NCBI GenBank assembly: GCA_046348835.1
Contig: JAXMDM010000003.1
Location: 823,330 to 887,329 of the forward strand
DNA: 64,000 nucleotides
Reading direction: 5' to 3'
Source: Defluviicoccus sp046348835
GTDB lineage: Bacteria; Pseudomonadota; Alphaproteobacteria; Rhodospirillales; Defluviicoccaceae
Shown here: positions 1 to 10,151 of the stretch, in pieces
How the letters are laid out: each line of letters opens with the position of its first letter
Position numbering within the stretch: the stretch's first letter is position 1
The notes under the pieces: model-generated
The model's database searches: none
What the model saw: only the letters and a program-made list of their open reading frames with translations
What the model was told of the DNA's origin: nothing
Program-made: the position numbers and the translations under genes

Positions 1-2
1 GC

Positions 3-263
3 GAGGTCGTCGTGCCCGAGAGCTTCGAGAGCTCGTGCCTCGGCGCCGCCATTGTCGCGCTGTACTCGCTCGGCATCGTCGATTCCCTCGATGTCGTCGC
101 CGGCATGGTCGGGGCGACCCATCGTCACCTGCCGATCCCGGAGAACGTCGCGGTGTATGCGGAGCTGATGCCCATCTATCTGAGTATCGCCGGCAAGCTG
201 ACCGACGAGTATGCGCAGATCGCCCGCTTTCAGCGCGGGGTGCGGACGATCCGCGCCACGTGA
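3..263 (+). CDS. FGGY-family carbohydrate kinase, C-terminal fragment (probable gluconokinase)
   Basis: Only the last 86 or so codons are inside the window; the reading frame is open from base 3 to the TGA at 261-263. The residues ESSCLGAAI followed by Y-ELMPIYLSI-KLTDEY-IA-FQ match the end of FGGY kinases of the gluconokinase/xylulokinase type, which phosphorylate a sugar or sugar acid with ATP. The next genes are edd and eda, so gluconate to 6-phosphogluconate is the most sensible reaction: the three genes would then form a complete gluconate to pyruvate plus glyceraldehyde-3-phosphate route. The ATP-binding half and substrate residues lie outside the window, so the substrate is inferred from context. 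The gap to edd is 47 bases, consistent with one operon. Confidence 0.75.
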   Translation, partial: EVVVPESFESSCLGAAIVALYSLGIVDSLDVVAGMVGATHRHLPIPENVAVYAELMPIYLSIAGKLTDEYAQIARFQRGVRTIRAT

Positions 264-310
264 AGGACGTGCCCATCGGCGGCGAGGCGTGCCGCCCACG
301 GAGGAAGACG

Positions 311-2230
311 ATGGCCATTCATCCCACCCTGGCGGAGGTCACCCGCCGCATCCGGGAGCGCAGCGAGAACAGCCGCGCCACCTATCTCACCCGCCTCGAC
401 CAGGCGAGAAGTCGCGGCACCGTGCGTTCCCACCTGTCCTGTACCAACCTCGCCCATGCGTTCGCCGCCTTCGGTCCCGGCGAAAAATGCATCCTCGCCG
501 AAGGCAAGCTGCCCAACATCGGCATCGTCTCCGCCTACAACGACATGCTCTCCGCGCACCAACCGCTGGAGCGCTTTCCCGCCATCATCAAGCGGGCGGC
601 GCACGAGGCGGGGGGCGTGGCACAATTCGCCGGCGGCGTCCCGGCGATGTGCGACGGCGTCACCCAGGGCGAGCCGGGGATGGAGCTGTCGCTGTTCAGC
701 CGTGACGTCATCGCCATGGCGACGGCGGTGGCCCTGTCCCACAACACCTTCGATGCGGCGCTCTGTCTCGGCATCTGCGACAAGATCGTGCCGGGCCTGG
801 TGATCGGCGCGCTCACCTTCGGTCACCTGCCGGTCATCCTGGTGCCGGGCGGGCCGATGCCGTCCGGGCTGCCGAACCAGAAGAAGGCGAAGATCCGCCA
901 GCTCTATGCCCAGGGGAAGGTGGGCCGCGAGGCGCTGCTGGAGGCGGAATCGCAGGCCTATCACGCGCCCGGAACCTGTACCTTCTACGGGACCGCCAAC
1001 AGTAACCAGATGCTGATGGAGGTGATGGGGCTGCACCTTCCCGGCGCCGCCTTCGTCAATCCGAATACGCCGCTGCGGGACGCGCTCACCGATGCCGCGG
1101 CGAGACGGGTGCTGGAAATGACCAATCTCGGCGATCACTATACGCCGATCGGCTGGGTGATCGACGAGCGGGCGATCGTCAACGGGATCGTCGGCCTGCT
1201 GGCGACGGGCGGGTCGACCAACCACACCATCCACCTGGTCGCCATGGCACGGGCCGCCGGCATCCACATCACCTGGGACGACTTCAGCGACCTCTCGCCG
1301 GAGGTACCGCTCCTGGCCAAGATCTATCCCAACGGCGCCGCCGACGTGAACGACTTCCACGCCGCCGGCGGCATGGGCTTTCTCATCGGCCAGCTCCTCG
1401 ATGCCGGACTGCTGCACGACGACGTTCTCACCAACGCGGGCCCGGGGCTGCGCGCCTACGGGCGCGAGCCATACCTGGACGGCGGCGTCCTGGCATGGCG
1501 GGACGCGCCGGCGGAGAGCCGCGACGACAGCATCCTCCGGCCGATCTCCCGGCCCTTCTCGCCGGAAGGGGGTCTCAAGGTGCTCAGCGGCAACCTGGGG
1601 CGGGCGGTCATCAAGGTCTCGGCGGTCAAGCCGGAGCATCAGTTGGTGGAACAGCCGGCGCTCGTCTTCAACAGCCAGGAAGAGGTGATGGCGGCGTTCC
1701 AGCGCGGCGAACTGCGCCGCCATTTCGTCGCCGTCGTCCGCTGGCAAGGGCCGGGTGCCAATGGCATGCCGGAGTTGCACAAGCTGACGCCGCCCTTGGC
1801 GGTGCTCCAGGACGAAGGCTTCCAGGTGGCTTTGGTCACCGACGGCCGGATGTCGGGGGCGTCGGGGAAGGTACCGGCGGCGATCCACGTGACCCCGGAA
1901 GCGACGGCGGGCGGGCGGCTGGCGAAGATCCGCGACGGCGACGTCATCCGCCTCGACGCCCGCGCCGGCGTTCTCGAGGCCTTGGTTTCGGCGGAGGAAT
2001 TCGCCGAGCGCCGCGCCGCCCACGCCGACTTGACGCCCTCCAGCTTCGGCCTCGGGCGCGAGCTGTTCGCCACCTTCCGCGCCAACGTCGCCTCCGCCGA
2101 GCAGGGGGCGACCACATGGATGCCGCCGGAGGTGCAAGACCCCGCGGTCCATCCCGGTCCGGCCCTGACCGATGTCGAGGCGGAGCGGGTGCACGACCGC
2201 TTTGCCTACACCGGGGAGAACGGCGGATGA
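311..2230 (+). CDS. edd: phosphogluconate dehydratase
   Basis: Converts 6-phosphogluconate to 2-keto-3-deoxy-6-phosphogluconate, the first committed step of the Entner-Doudoroff pathway. The 639-residue protein has the full length of the IlvD/Edd family. The expected iron-sulfur ligand cysteines are present in PAMCDGVTQGEPGMELS, LGICDKIVPG and GTCTFYGTANSNQM. The reading frame is open upstream to base 35, but the ATG at 311, shortly after a purine-rich GGAGGAAG, gives the canonical N-terminus. The stop overlaps the eda start in an ATGA, so the two are translationally coupled. A kinase fragment lies just upstream and probably belongs to the same operon. Edd rather than IlvD is supported by sequence style and by the eda partner. 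Confidence 0.96.
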   Translation: MAIHPTLAEVTRRIRERSENSRATYLTRLDQARSRGTVRSHLSCTNLAHAFAAFGPGEKCILAEGKLPNIGIVSAYNDMLSAHQPLERFPAIIKRAAHEAGGVAQFAGGVPAMCDGVTQGEPGMELSLFSRDVIAMATAVALSHNTFDAALCLGICDKIVPGLVIGALTFGHLPVILVPGGPMPSGLPNQKKAKIRQLYAQGKVGREALLEAESQAYHAPGTCTFYGTANSNQMLMEVMGLHLPGAAFVNPNTPLRDALTDAAARRVLEMTNLGDHYTPIGWVIDERAIVNGIVGLLATGGSTNHTIHLVAMARAAGIHITWDDFSDLSPEVPLLAKIYPNGAADVNDFHAAGGMGFLIGQLLDAGLLHDDVLTNAGPGLRAYGREPYLDGGVLAWRDAPAESRDDSILRPISRPFSPEGGLKVLSGNLGRAVIKVSAVKPEHQLVEQPALVFNSQEEVMAAFQRGELRRHFVAVVRWQGPGANGMPELHKLTPPLAVLQDEGFQVALVTDGRMSGASGKVPAAIHVTPEATAGGRLAKIRDGDVIRLDARAGVLEALVSAEEFAERRAAHADLTPSSFGLGRELFATFRANVASAEQGATTWMPPEVQDPAVHPGPALTDVEAERVHDRFAYTGENGG

Positions 2231-2850
2231 CAATTCTGGAGCTCATGCGGACCGGTCCGGTCATTCCGGTTATCGTCATCGATCGCATCGAGGATGCGGT
2301 GCCGCTGGCGCGCGCCCTCGTTGCCGGCGGCGTCCGCGTGCTGGAGGTGACGCTGCGAACCCCGGTGGCGCTGGAGGCGGTCGCCCGCATCGGCGCCGAG
2401 GTGGAGGGAGCGATCGTCGGCGTCGGGACCATCACCCGCTCCGAGGACATCGCCGATGCCCTGGCGGCGGGAGCCCGCTTCGGGGTCAGCCCGGGCCTGA
2501 GCGCGGAACTGGTGGAGGCGGCGCGGGCGAGCGCCTTGCCGCTGCTGCCGGGGGTGATGACGCCGTCCGATGTCATCGCCGCCGGCGCTGCCGGCTTCCG
2601 CGAGTTGAAGCTGTTCCCGGCGAAGCAGGCGGGCGGGGTGGCGATGCTGAAGGCGCTGGCCGGTCCGTTCCCGGAGGTCATGTTTTGCCCGACGGGAGGG
2701 ATCACCGTCGAGACCGCGCCCGAGTATCTGGCGCTCCCCAATGTCGCCTGCGTCGGCGGCTCGTGGTTGATGCCGCGGGACGCCATCGAGCGCGGCGATT
2801 GGGAGACGATCAGCCGTCGGGCGAAGGAGGCAGCGGCGCTGCGGGCCTGA
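2227..2850 (+). CDS. eda: 2-dehydro-3-deoxyphosphogluconate aldolase
   Basis: Cleaves KDPG to pyruvate and glyceraldehyde-3-phosphate, the second Entner-Doudoroff step. The 207-residue protein is a single class I aldolase TIM barrel. The acid/base glutamate and substrate arginine lie in LEVTLRTP, and the Schiff-base lysine lies in ELKLFPAK. The phosphate-binding PTGGI segment is present near residue 160. It starts on the ATG that overlaps the edd stop codon (ATGA), with no need for its own strong ribosome-binding site. It faces the convergent cytochrome gene, whose stop is 33 bases away. Confidence 0.96.
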   Translation: MTILELMRTGPVIPVIVIDRIEDAVPLARALVAGGVRVLEVTLRTPVALEAVARIGAEVEGAIVGVGTITRSEDIADALAAGARFGVSPGLSAELVEAARASALPLLPGVMTPSDVIAAGAAGFRELKLFPAKQAGGVAMLKALAGPFPEVMFCPTGGITVETAPEYLALPNVACVGGSWLMPRDAIERGDWETISRRAKEAAALRA

Positions 2851-2883
2851 GGTGCACATCGAGCCGCGAACCGGCGTAGGGCT

Positions 2884-5184
2884 TTAGCGCGGCGGCGGCG
2901 ATTGCCGCAGCTGGTCGACCAGCGGCCGGGCGGACGGATCGACGGCGGCCAGCTTTTCCGCCCAGGTGACCGCGGCCGTGGTGCGGCCGGCGTCGCGGTT
3001 GATCGTAACCAGCGCATAGAGGGTATCCCGGTCGCCGGGGTGGCGGGCGTGGTTCGCCTCCAGCGCCGCGATGGCCTCGTCCCTGCGATCGGCGGCATTG
3101 AGGGCGATGGCATAGACGTAGGTGTAACGGGCGGTCGCCGGGTCGAGGGTAGCCGCCCGGCCAATCTCCGCCAGCGCATCGGCAGGGCGCCGCTGGCGGA
3201 CCAGGTTGAGGCCGAGGGCGTGATGGAGGCTGGCGTCGTCCGGCAACCGCGCCAGGGCCTCGCGGAGGATGCGCTCGCCGTCGGCATTCCGACCCTGCTG
3301 GGCGTAGGTTTGCGACAGGCCGACGTAGGCCGGAGCAAAGGTCGGGTCGAGCTTTTTCGCCGCGGCGAATTCGGCTTCGGCCCGCCCGAACTGTCCTTGC
3401 TGGGCGTACAGGCTCCCCAGGTTCACCCGGTGCTCCGGCCGGTCGGCGTTCATCTGCTGCGCCGCGATGTATTCGTCGATGCCGCGCGCCAGTCGTGCCT
3501 TATCCCCGGCGGCCAGCCGCTCGGTCGGCATCGACGCGAGGAGGGCGGCCGCCTCGATCCGCACCCCGCGCACCGGATCGGCGAGAAGCGGACTCGCCAG
3601 CGGCCAGATCTGCTCCACCGGGAAGGGCTGCAGCGCCCCCAGCGCGGCGCGCCGAACGAGCGGATCGGCATCGGCGAGGCGGTGCTGGGCAACGGCGGCG
3701 GTCTGTGGGCCGGGATAGGCGGCGAGGCTGTCCAGCGCGGTTGCCCGGGCGATGGCGGGCATATCCTCGTTTTCGGCCAGACCCAGAAGCATCGCCGCCG
3801 CCTCCGGCTTGCCGTCGCGGGCGGCGGCAAAGGTCTCGGTCCAGGTCTGCAGGCCCTTGCGGGTCGGCCCGTACCAGCGCTCGATGGCCGCCGCCGCCCA
3901 CGCCGCGTCCTTGTCGGTATGGCAATCGTTGCAGGCGTTGGTGGTGCCGAAGCGCATCGACTGGTCCGGCCGCGGGATGCGGAAACCGTGGTCATGGCGG
4001 GGATCGACGACCATATAGGTCCGCTTCGGCATGTGACAGCTGACGCAGCGGGCCGCGTCCGAGGCCGGGTCGTGGTGGTGATGGGCGGCGGTGGCGAACC
4101 TGTCCCCGTCGTGGCATTGCCCGCAGACGGCGTCGCCCTCGGCGACCAGCTTCAGCGAGTGGGGGTCGTGGCAGTCGCTGCAGGAGACGCCGGCCATGAA
4201 CATCTTGCTCTGCCGGAACGGCGCATAGTTGTAGACCTCGTCCAGCATCTTGCCGTCCGCCTCGAACAGGCCGGGCGACAGCAGCGACGGGATGTGCGTC
4301 TGCAGGAGCTGTTCGCCCGGCCGCCAGGGCTCGGCGAACTTGCTGGCGCGGGCGTGGCACACGCCGCACATCTCCAGTTCCTTGGCGCTGGTGCGCGGCA
4401 GGCTGCGGTGGGCAGTGGCGGTGGCGGGATCCGGCAGCCAGTGAACCCCCTCGCGCTCGTCGAAGTGAACGCCAAGGCCATCCGGTCCCTGCCGGTCTCC
4501 CTTCGCCCATTCGACATGGGCGGCGCCGGGTCCGTGGCAGGCTTCGCAGCCGACATGGATCTCGGCCCAGGTGGTGGCGTAGGTGTTGCTGGCGGCGTCG
4601 TAATTCTTACGCAGCTCGGTGGAATGGCACTCCGAGCACTGGAAGTTCCAGGTCTGATCGATGCCGGTCCAGTGGAGCGGATCACCCGGCTTCGGCGTCG
4701 GGTCGGGATAGAGATGGAACCAGCGCTGGCCGCCCTTCTCCTTCGGCCGGCTGTCCCAGGCGAGGCCCAGCGCCTGCATCCGGCCGTCGGGAAAGGCGAT
4801 GAGATACTGCTGCAGCGGGGTTACGCCGAAGGTGTAGCGGATCTCGAAGTCGGCGAGCTTGCCGTCGGCTCCCTCGGTGTTGACGAAGAACTTGCCGTCC
4901 CGCCTGAAGAACCGCGAGGTGATGCCGGCATGGGTGAAGGTGGCATTGTTGAAGTCGCCGAGAACCGAGGCCTCGGTCGCTTCCGCCATCGCCAGATCGT
5001 GGTACGAGCCATGCCAGGCCTTCGTTTCCGCTTCATGGCAGCCGGCGCAGGCGGTGCTGCCGACGAACCCGGGCGCGTTCACCTGTTGCGGCGCCGCCGA
5101 CAGCGCCGGGCCGCCGATCGCCAGGACGGCGGCGGCGATCACAAGGACGAAAGGGCTGGTCCTTGGGCGGGAGCCAACCTGCAT
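2884..5184 (-). CDS. secreted multiheme c-type cytochrome with HEAT and TPR repeats
   Basis: A 766-residue protein starting at the ATG at 5184, which gives a clean signal peptide (positively charged start, then a hydrophobic stretch ending ALSA). I count eight CXXCH haem motifs in the first half: CAGCH, CSECH, CEACH, CGVCH, CSDCH, CGQCH, CVSCH and CNDCH. They are followed by Ala/Leu-rich HEAT-like helices and then several tetratricopeptide repeats up to the C-terminus. This matches a family of periplasmic multihaem cytochromes with TPRs whose substrate is generally unknown; electron transfer in the periplasm is the safe inference. CVSCHMPKRTYM and the NACNDCH segment resemble NrfA/octahaem-type folds, but no catalytic lysine-ligated CXXCK is seen. 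It ends a minus-strand run after the DUF502 and small membrane protein genes, 16 bases beyond the latter. Confidence 0.85.
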   Translation of the reverse strand: MQVGSRPRTSPFVLVIAAAVLAIGGPALSAAPQQVNAPGFVGSTACAGCHEAETKAWHGSYHDLAMAEATEASVLGDFNNATFTHAGITSRFFRRDGKFFVNTEGADGKLADFEIRYTFGVTPLQQYLIAFPDGRMQALGLAWDSRPKEKGGQRWFHLYPDPTPKPGDPLHWTGIDQTWNFQCSECHSTELRKNYDAASNTYATTWAEIHVGCEACHGPGAAHVEWAKGDRQGPDGLGVHFDEREGVHWLPDPATATAHRSLPRTSAKELEMCGVCHARASKFAEPWRPGEQLLQTHIPSLLSPGLFEADGKMLDEVYNYAPFRQSKMFMAGVSCSDCHDPHSLKLVAEGDAVCGQCHDGDRFATAAHHHHDPASDAARCVSCHMPKRTYMVVDPRHDHGFRIPRPDQSMRFGTTNACNDCHTDKDAAWAAAAIERWYGPTRKGLQTWTETFAAARDGKPEAAAMLLGLAENEDMPAIARATALDSLAAYPGPQTAAVAQHRLADADPLVRRAALGALQPFPVEQIWPLASPLLADPVRGVRIEAAALLASMPTERLAAGDKARLARGIDEYIAAQQMNADRPEHRVNLGSLYAQQGQFGRAEAEFAAAKKLDPTFAPAYVGLSQTYAQQGRNADGERILREALARLPDDASLHHALGLNLVRQRRPADALAEIGRAATLDPATARYTYVYAIALNAADRRDEAIAALEANHARHPGDRDTLYALVTINRDAGRTTAAVTWAEKLAAVDPSARPLVDQLRQSPPPR

Positions 5185-5200
5185 CGCCGCACCGCACCGA

Positions 5201-5587
5201 CTAGTTGATGGAGATATCGCGGCGGGCGGTGGACAGGCTGACGGCAAAGCCGGAGATGACGTCGATCAGCGTTAGGGCGGTAAGGAGAAGGAAGACGTCG
5301 GTGCCGCACGCCGTCACCAGCAGGAACTCGAGAAGCGCCACGACGAACAGGATCAACGAAAGCGCGTGATCGAGGGCGGGGGTGCGCAAGCGGCTGGCTT
5401 TGATGATCTCGAAAGCGAGAAGGGCCATCCCGACCAGGACCAAAAGATCGCCCACCTCCAGCGACCAGGCGGCACCGGAGGGTAGGGTGGCCGCCAACAC
5501 ATTGGACGCGAGCGTCGTTTCCCCGATCATGATGACGATGTGGTAGGCGACGATGACGATCAACAATGTCGGTATCGATTTGAGCAC
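5201..5587 (-). CDS. small integral membrane protein, unknown function
   Basis: A 128-residue protein with about four hydrophobic helices and short hydrophilic loops. I place the start at the GTG at 5587 because AAGGAG lies six bases before it and the encoded N-terminus (VLKSIPTLLIVIVAY) goes straight into the first membrane helix. Longer upstream extensions read as Arg/Gly-rich out-of-frame-like sequence. It lies between a DUF502 membrane protein and the multihaem cytochrome, both on the same strand with short gaps, so a membrane partner role is possible. I do not recognise the family, and no catalytic motif is visible. Confidence 0.7.
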   Translation of the reverse strand: MLKSIPTLLIVIVAYHIVIMIGETTLASNVLAATLPSGAAWSLEVGDLLVLVGMALLAFEIIKASRLRTPALDHALSLILFVVALLEFLLVTACGTDVFLLLTALTLIDVISGFAVSLSTARRDISIN

Positions 5588-5622
5588 GTAGAGCTCCTTC
5601 CTTGCTGCGGCAGCGCCGTCCG

Positions 5623-6234
5623 TCAACGAGGCGGTTGCGGATCTCGCGGCAACGGCGAGTGCATCGCCGCCACGAGTTCGCCGGCGCCCGCGCCCCACTT
5701 GGAAAAGACGCCGATCGCCTTGGTGAAGGAAACGTCCACCGGGTGCACCCGCTCCCCCGGCAGGATGTAGAGGGCTCCGGCCATGGGGGTCGGGACCGAC
5801 GGCACCAGCACCGTATACCACCCGTTGTCCAGTTGCTCGACAATCAGCGCCGGCACCAGCGCCTCTTCGAGCTCGACGAGAGCCGGAGCCAGGGCCGGGT
5901 CGTCGGCGCGCCCGGTGATCCGCCCGATCAGGTCGCGGACAAAGGTGTAGCCCGGAATCTTGGTCATCACCGAGCGTTCGAAGGCGCCCTTGGCGCGGCG
6001 GCCGGGTGCGGTGCGCACGATCAGCCCGATCACGAAGCAGATCACCGCAAGCAGCAGGATTGCGACAAACTGGCGGAGCTCGATGGTCACCGGAAGGTGT
6101 GAGGCGACCGGCTTGATGAGGGCGAGCAGCCCGCCCACCGTCTTCGCCAGAAGCAACAAGGAGAGGTACAGCGGCAGGACCACCAGCAGGCCGCCTATCA
6201 GCGTCGTCTTGATGAACTCGACGAGTGTTCTCAT
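5623..6234 (-). CDS. DUF502 family membrane protein
   Basis: A 203-residue protein with two N-terminal membrane helices (about residues 10-35 and 50-75) followed by a soluble domain containing PGYTFVRDLIG and the conserved W-TVLVPS-PTPMAGALYI-P and ERVHPVDVSFTKAIG segments. This is the pattern of DUF502 proteins, whose plant relatives are the COV proteins and whose bacterial function is not established. The ATG at 6234 is used because it directly precedes the first helix; upstream in-frame sequence is Arg-rich and unlike a signal. It is the first gene of the minus-strand group that continues into the small membrane protein and the cytochrome. Confidence 0.85.
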   Translation of the reverse strand: MRTLVEFIKTTLIGGLLVVLPLYLSLLLLAKTVGGLLALIKPVASHLPVTIELRQFVAILLLAVICFVIGLIVRTAPGRRAKGAFERSVMTKIPGYTFVRDLIGRITGRADDPALAPALVELEEALVPALIVEQLDNGWYTVLVPSVPTPMAGALYILPGERVHPVDVSFTKAIGVFSKWGAGAGELVAAMHSPLPRDPQPPR

Positions 6235-6408
6235 CGCCGTCGTCCTCGTCGCCGGGCGTGCACCCCGGTGCGGCGCCCGACGGCTACGGGAAGGCCGCAC
6301 ATAAGGGGACGCCAGCGACCGTTGGCAGGAAGGAGGTGAGGAACGCCTTGGCTACGATCATGGCGGTGGCCAGCCAAAGTCGTTCCTCCCTCAAACCCGG
6401 GATCGCGG

Positions 6409-7029
6409 TTATTTGCGTGGCATCACCTTCGCCGCGATCACGTCGGCGTAGGTCAATTCCAGCAGGTCGCCGACCTGGAGGTTGGCCATCCGCTGCTGCA
6501 TTTCAGGATCCTTCACGGTGATCGTGTGGACCTTTCCTTCGGCGCCGGTCACGGTGACCGTGTGATTGGTGAGATCGACCTGGGTGATTTCGGCCACGAC
6601 GACCACCTGCTGCGCCCACGCGCGTCCTTCCGGCTGACCGGGCGCGGTGCTGCCGGCGGCGACGGTGGCCCCGAGCGGGGCGGACCCGGCGGGTAGCACG
6701 CGGGCGGAAATCGACTGGTAGACGCCGAGGCTGACCCGGTCGCCCGCCTTGACCCGGTTCAGGTCGACGTCGGCCGGAACCTGTACCGTGGTGACCTTTT
6801 GATCGTCGCTGCGCAGGGTTACGGTGCGGGTGCTCCGGTTGACCGCCTGAACCAGGGCGTCGCCCTCGACGTATTCCTCGGCGACAAGCGTCGGCTCCGT
6901 CGGTTGAGCCTCGGCGGCCGGCGGCGGCGGCGGCGGCGGCGGGCTCTTGTGGCTGGCGCAGGCCGACAGGCCGACAAGGGCCACCAATCCGGCAATGGGC
7001 AGCAAGCGGCGAGCGTCTTCGTGTCTCAT
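6409..7029 (-). CDS. predicted lipoprotein of unknown function
   Basis: A 206-residue protein with a lipobox (LSAC, cysteine near residue 24), a proline-only linker of about eight residues, and a soluble domain rich in short beta strands. Two repeated units, each with a TVT/VTL strand followed by a V-GD-LEL/VSLG turn, suggest a duplicated small beta domain. The ATG at 7029 is chosen because GGAGG lies eight bases before it; the TTG two codons earlier overlaps that spacing badly. The cysteine is followed by Ala, not Asp, so outer-membrane sorting is likely. I cannot assign a function. It lies alone between the DUF502 and GH63 genes. Confidence 0.75.
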   Translation of the reverse strand: MRHEDARRLLPIAGLVALVGLSACASHKSPPPPPPPPAAEAQPTEPTLVAEEYVEGDALVQAVNRSTRTVTLRSDDQKVTTVQVPADVDLNRVKAGDRVSLGVYQSISARVLPAGSAPLGATVAAGSTAPGQPEGRAWAQQVVVVAEITQVDLTNHTVTVTGAEGKVHTITVKDPEMQQRMANLQVGDLLELTYADVIAAKVMPRK

Positions 7030-7180
7030 GTCCAAGTCCTCCAGATGCTACTTAGTGTCCCCGTTTTGGCGACGGGTCGGGATGCGGAGGGAAACCGGTG
7101 CATGCCATGATCGAGCGAATGAACGCGTCGCCGGCCTTCCGCAGCCCGACGCGATGGACTTGCCCCCCTCAGCATTGAGA

Positions 7181-9934
<2,754 letters not shown>

Positions 9935-10151
9935 TGCTCTGCTCTCTCCCTGGTCCGAACCACGTCGCCTCTATGTGATTCTTCTGTGGTGCGACGAAGG
10001 CTGCGATGACAAAGCGCCCGCGCGTGTCTTATGACGCGCGGGGCAACAGTTAGTAAGGCGAACGAGTCGTACTTGCAACGAGAGAGGTGACGGGAGACAG
10101 GGCGGGTCGCTGAACGCGTTCAGGCGCCCGCGTCGCCTGTCTTGCCTCGGA

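Noticed and set aside
230..2233. 667-codon open frame antisense to edd
   Set aside because: GC-rich genomes give long antisense frames. The translation is Arg/His/Gly-rich with no domain, and edd is a certain gene on the other strand.
2902..5208. 768-codon open frame antisense to the multihaem cytochrome
   Set aside because: Its translation has no recognisable domain, while the opposite strand has eight CXXCH motifs and TPRs.
10121..10139. CAGGCG/CGCCTG hairpin after malQ as a terminator
   Set aside because: Stem is only 6 bp with a GC-rich loop and no U-tract, so support is too weak to list.
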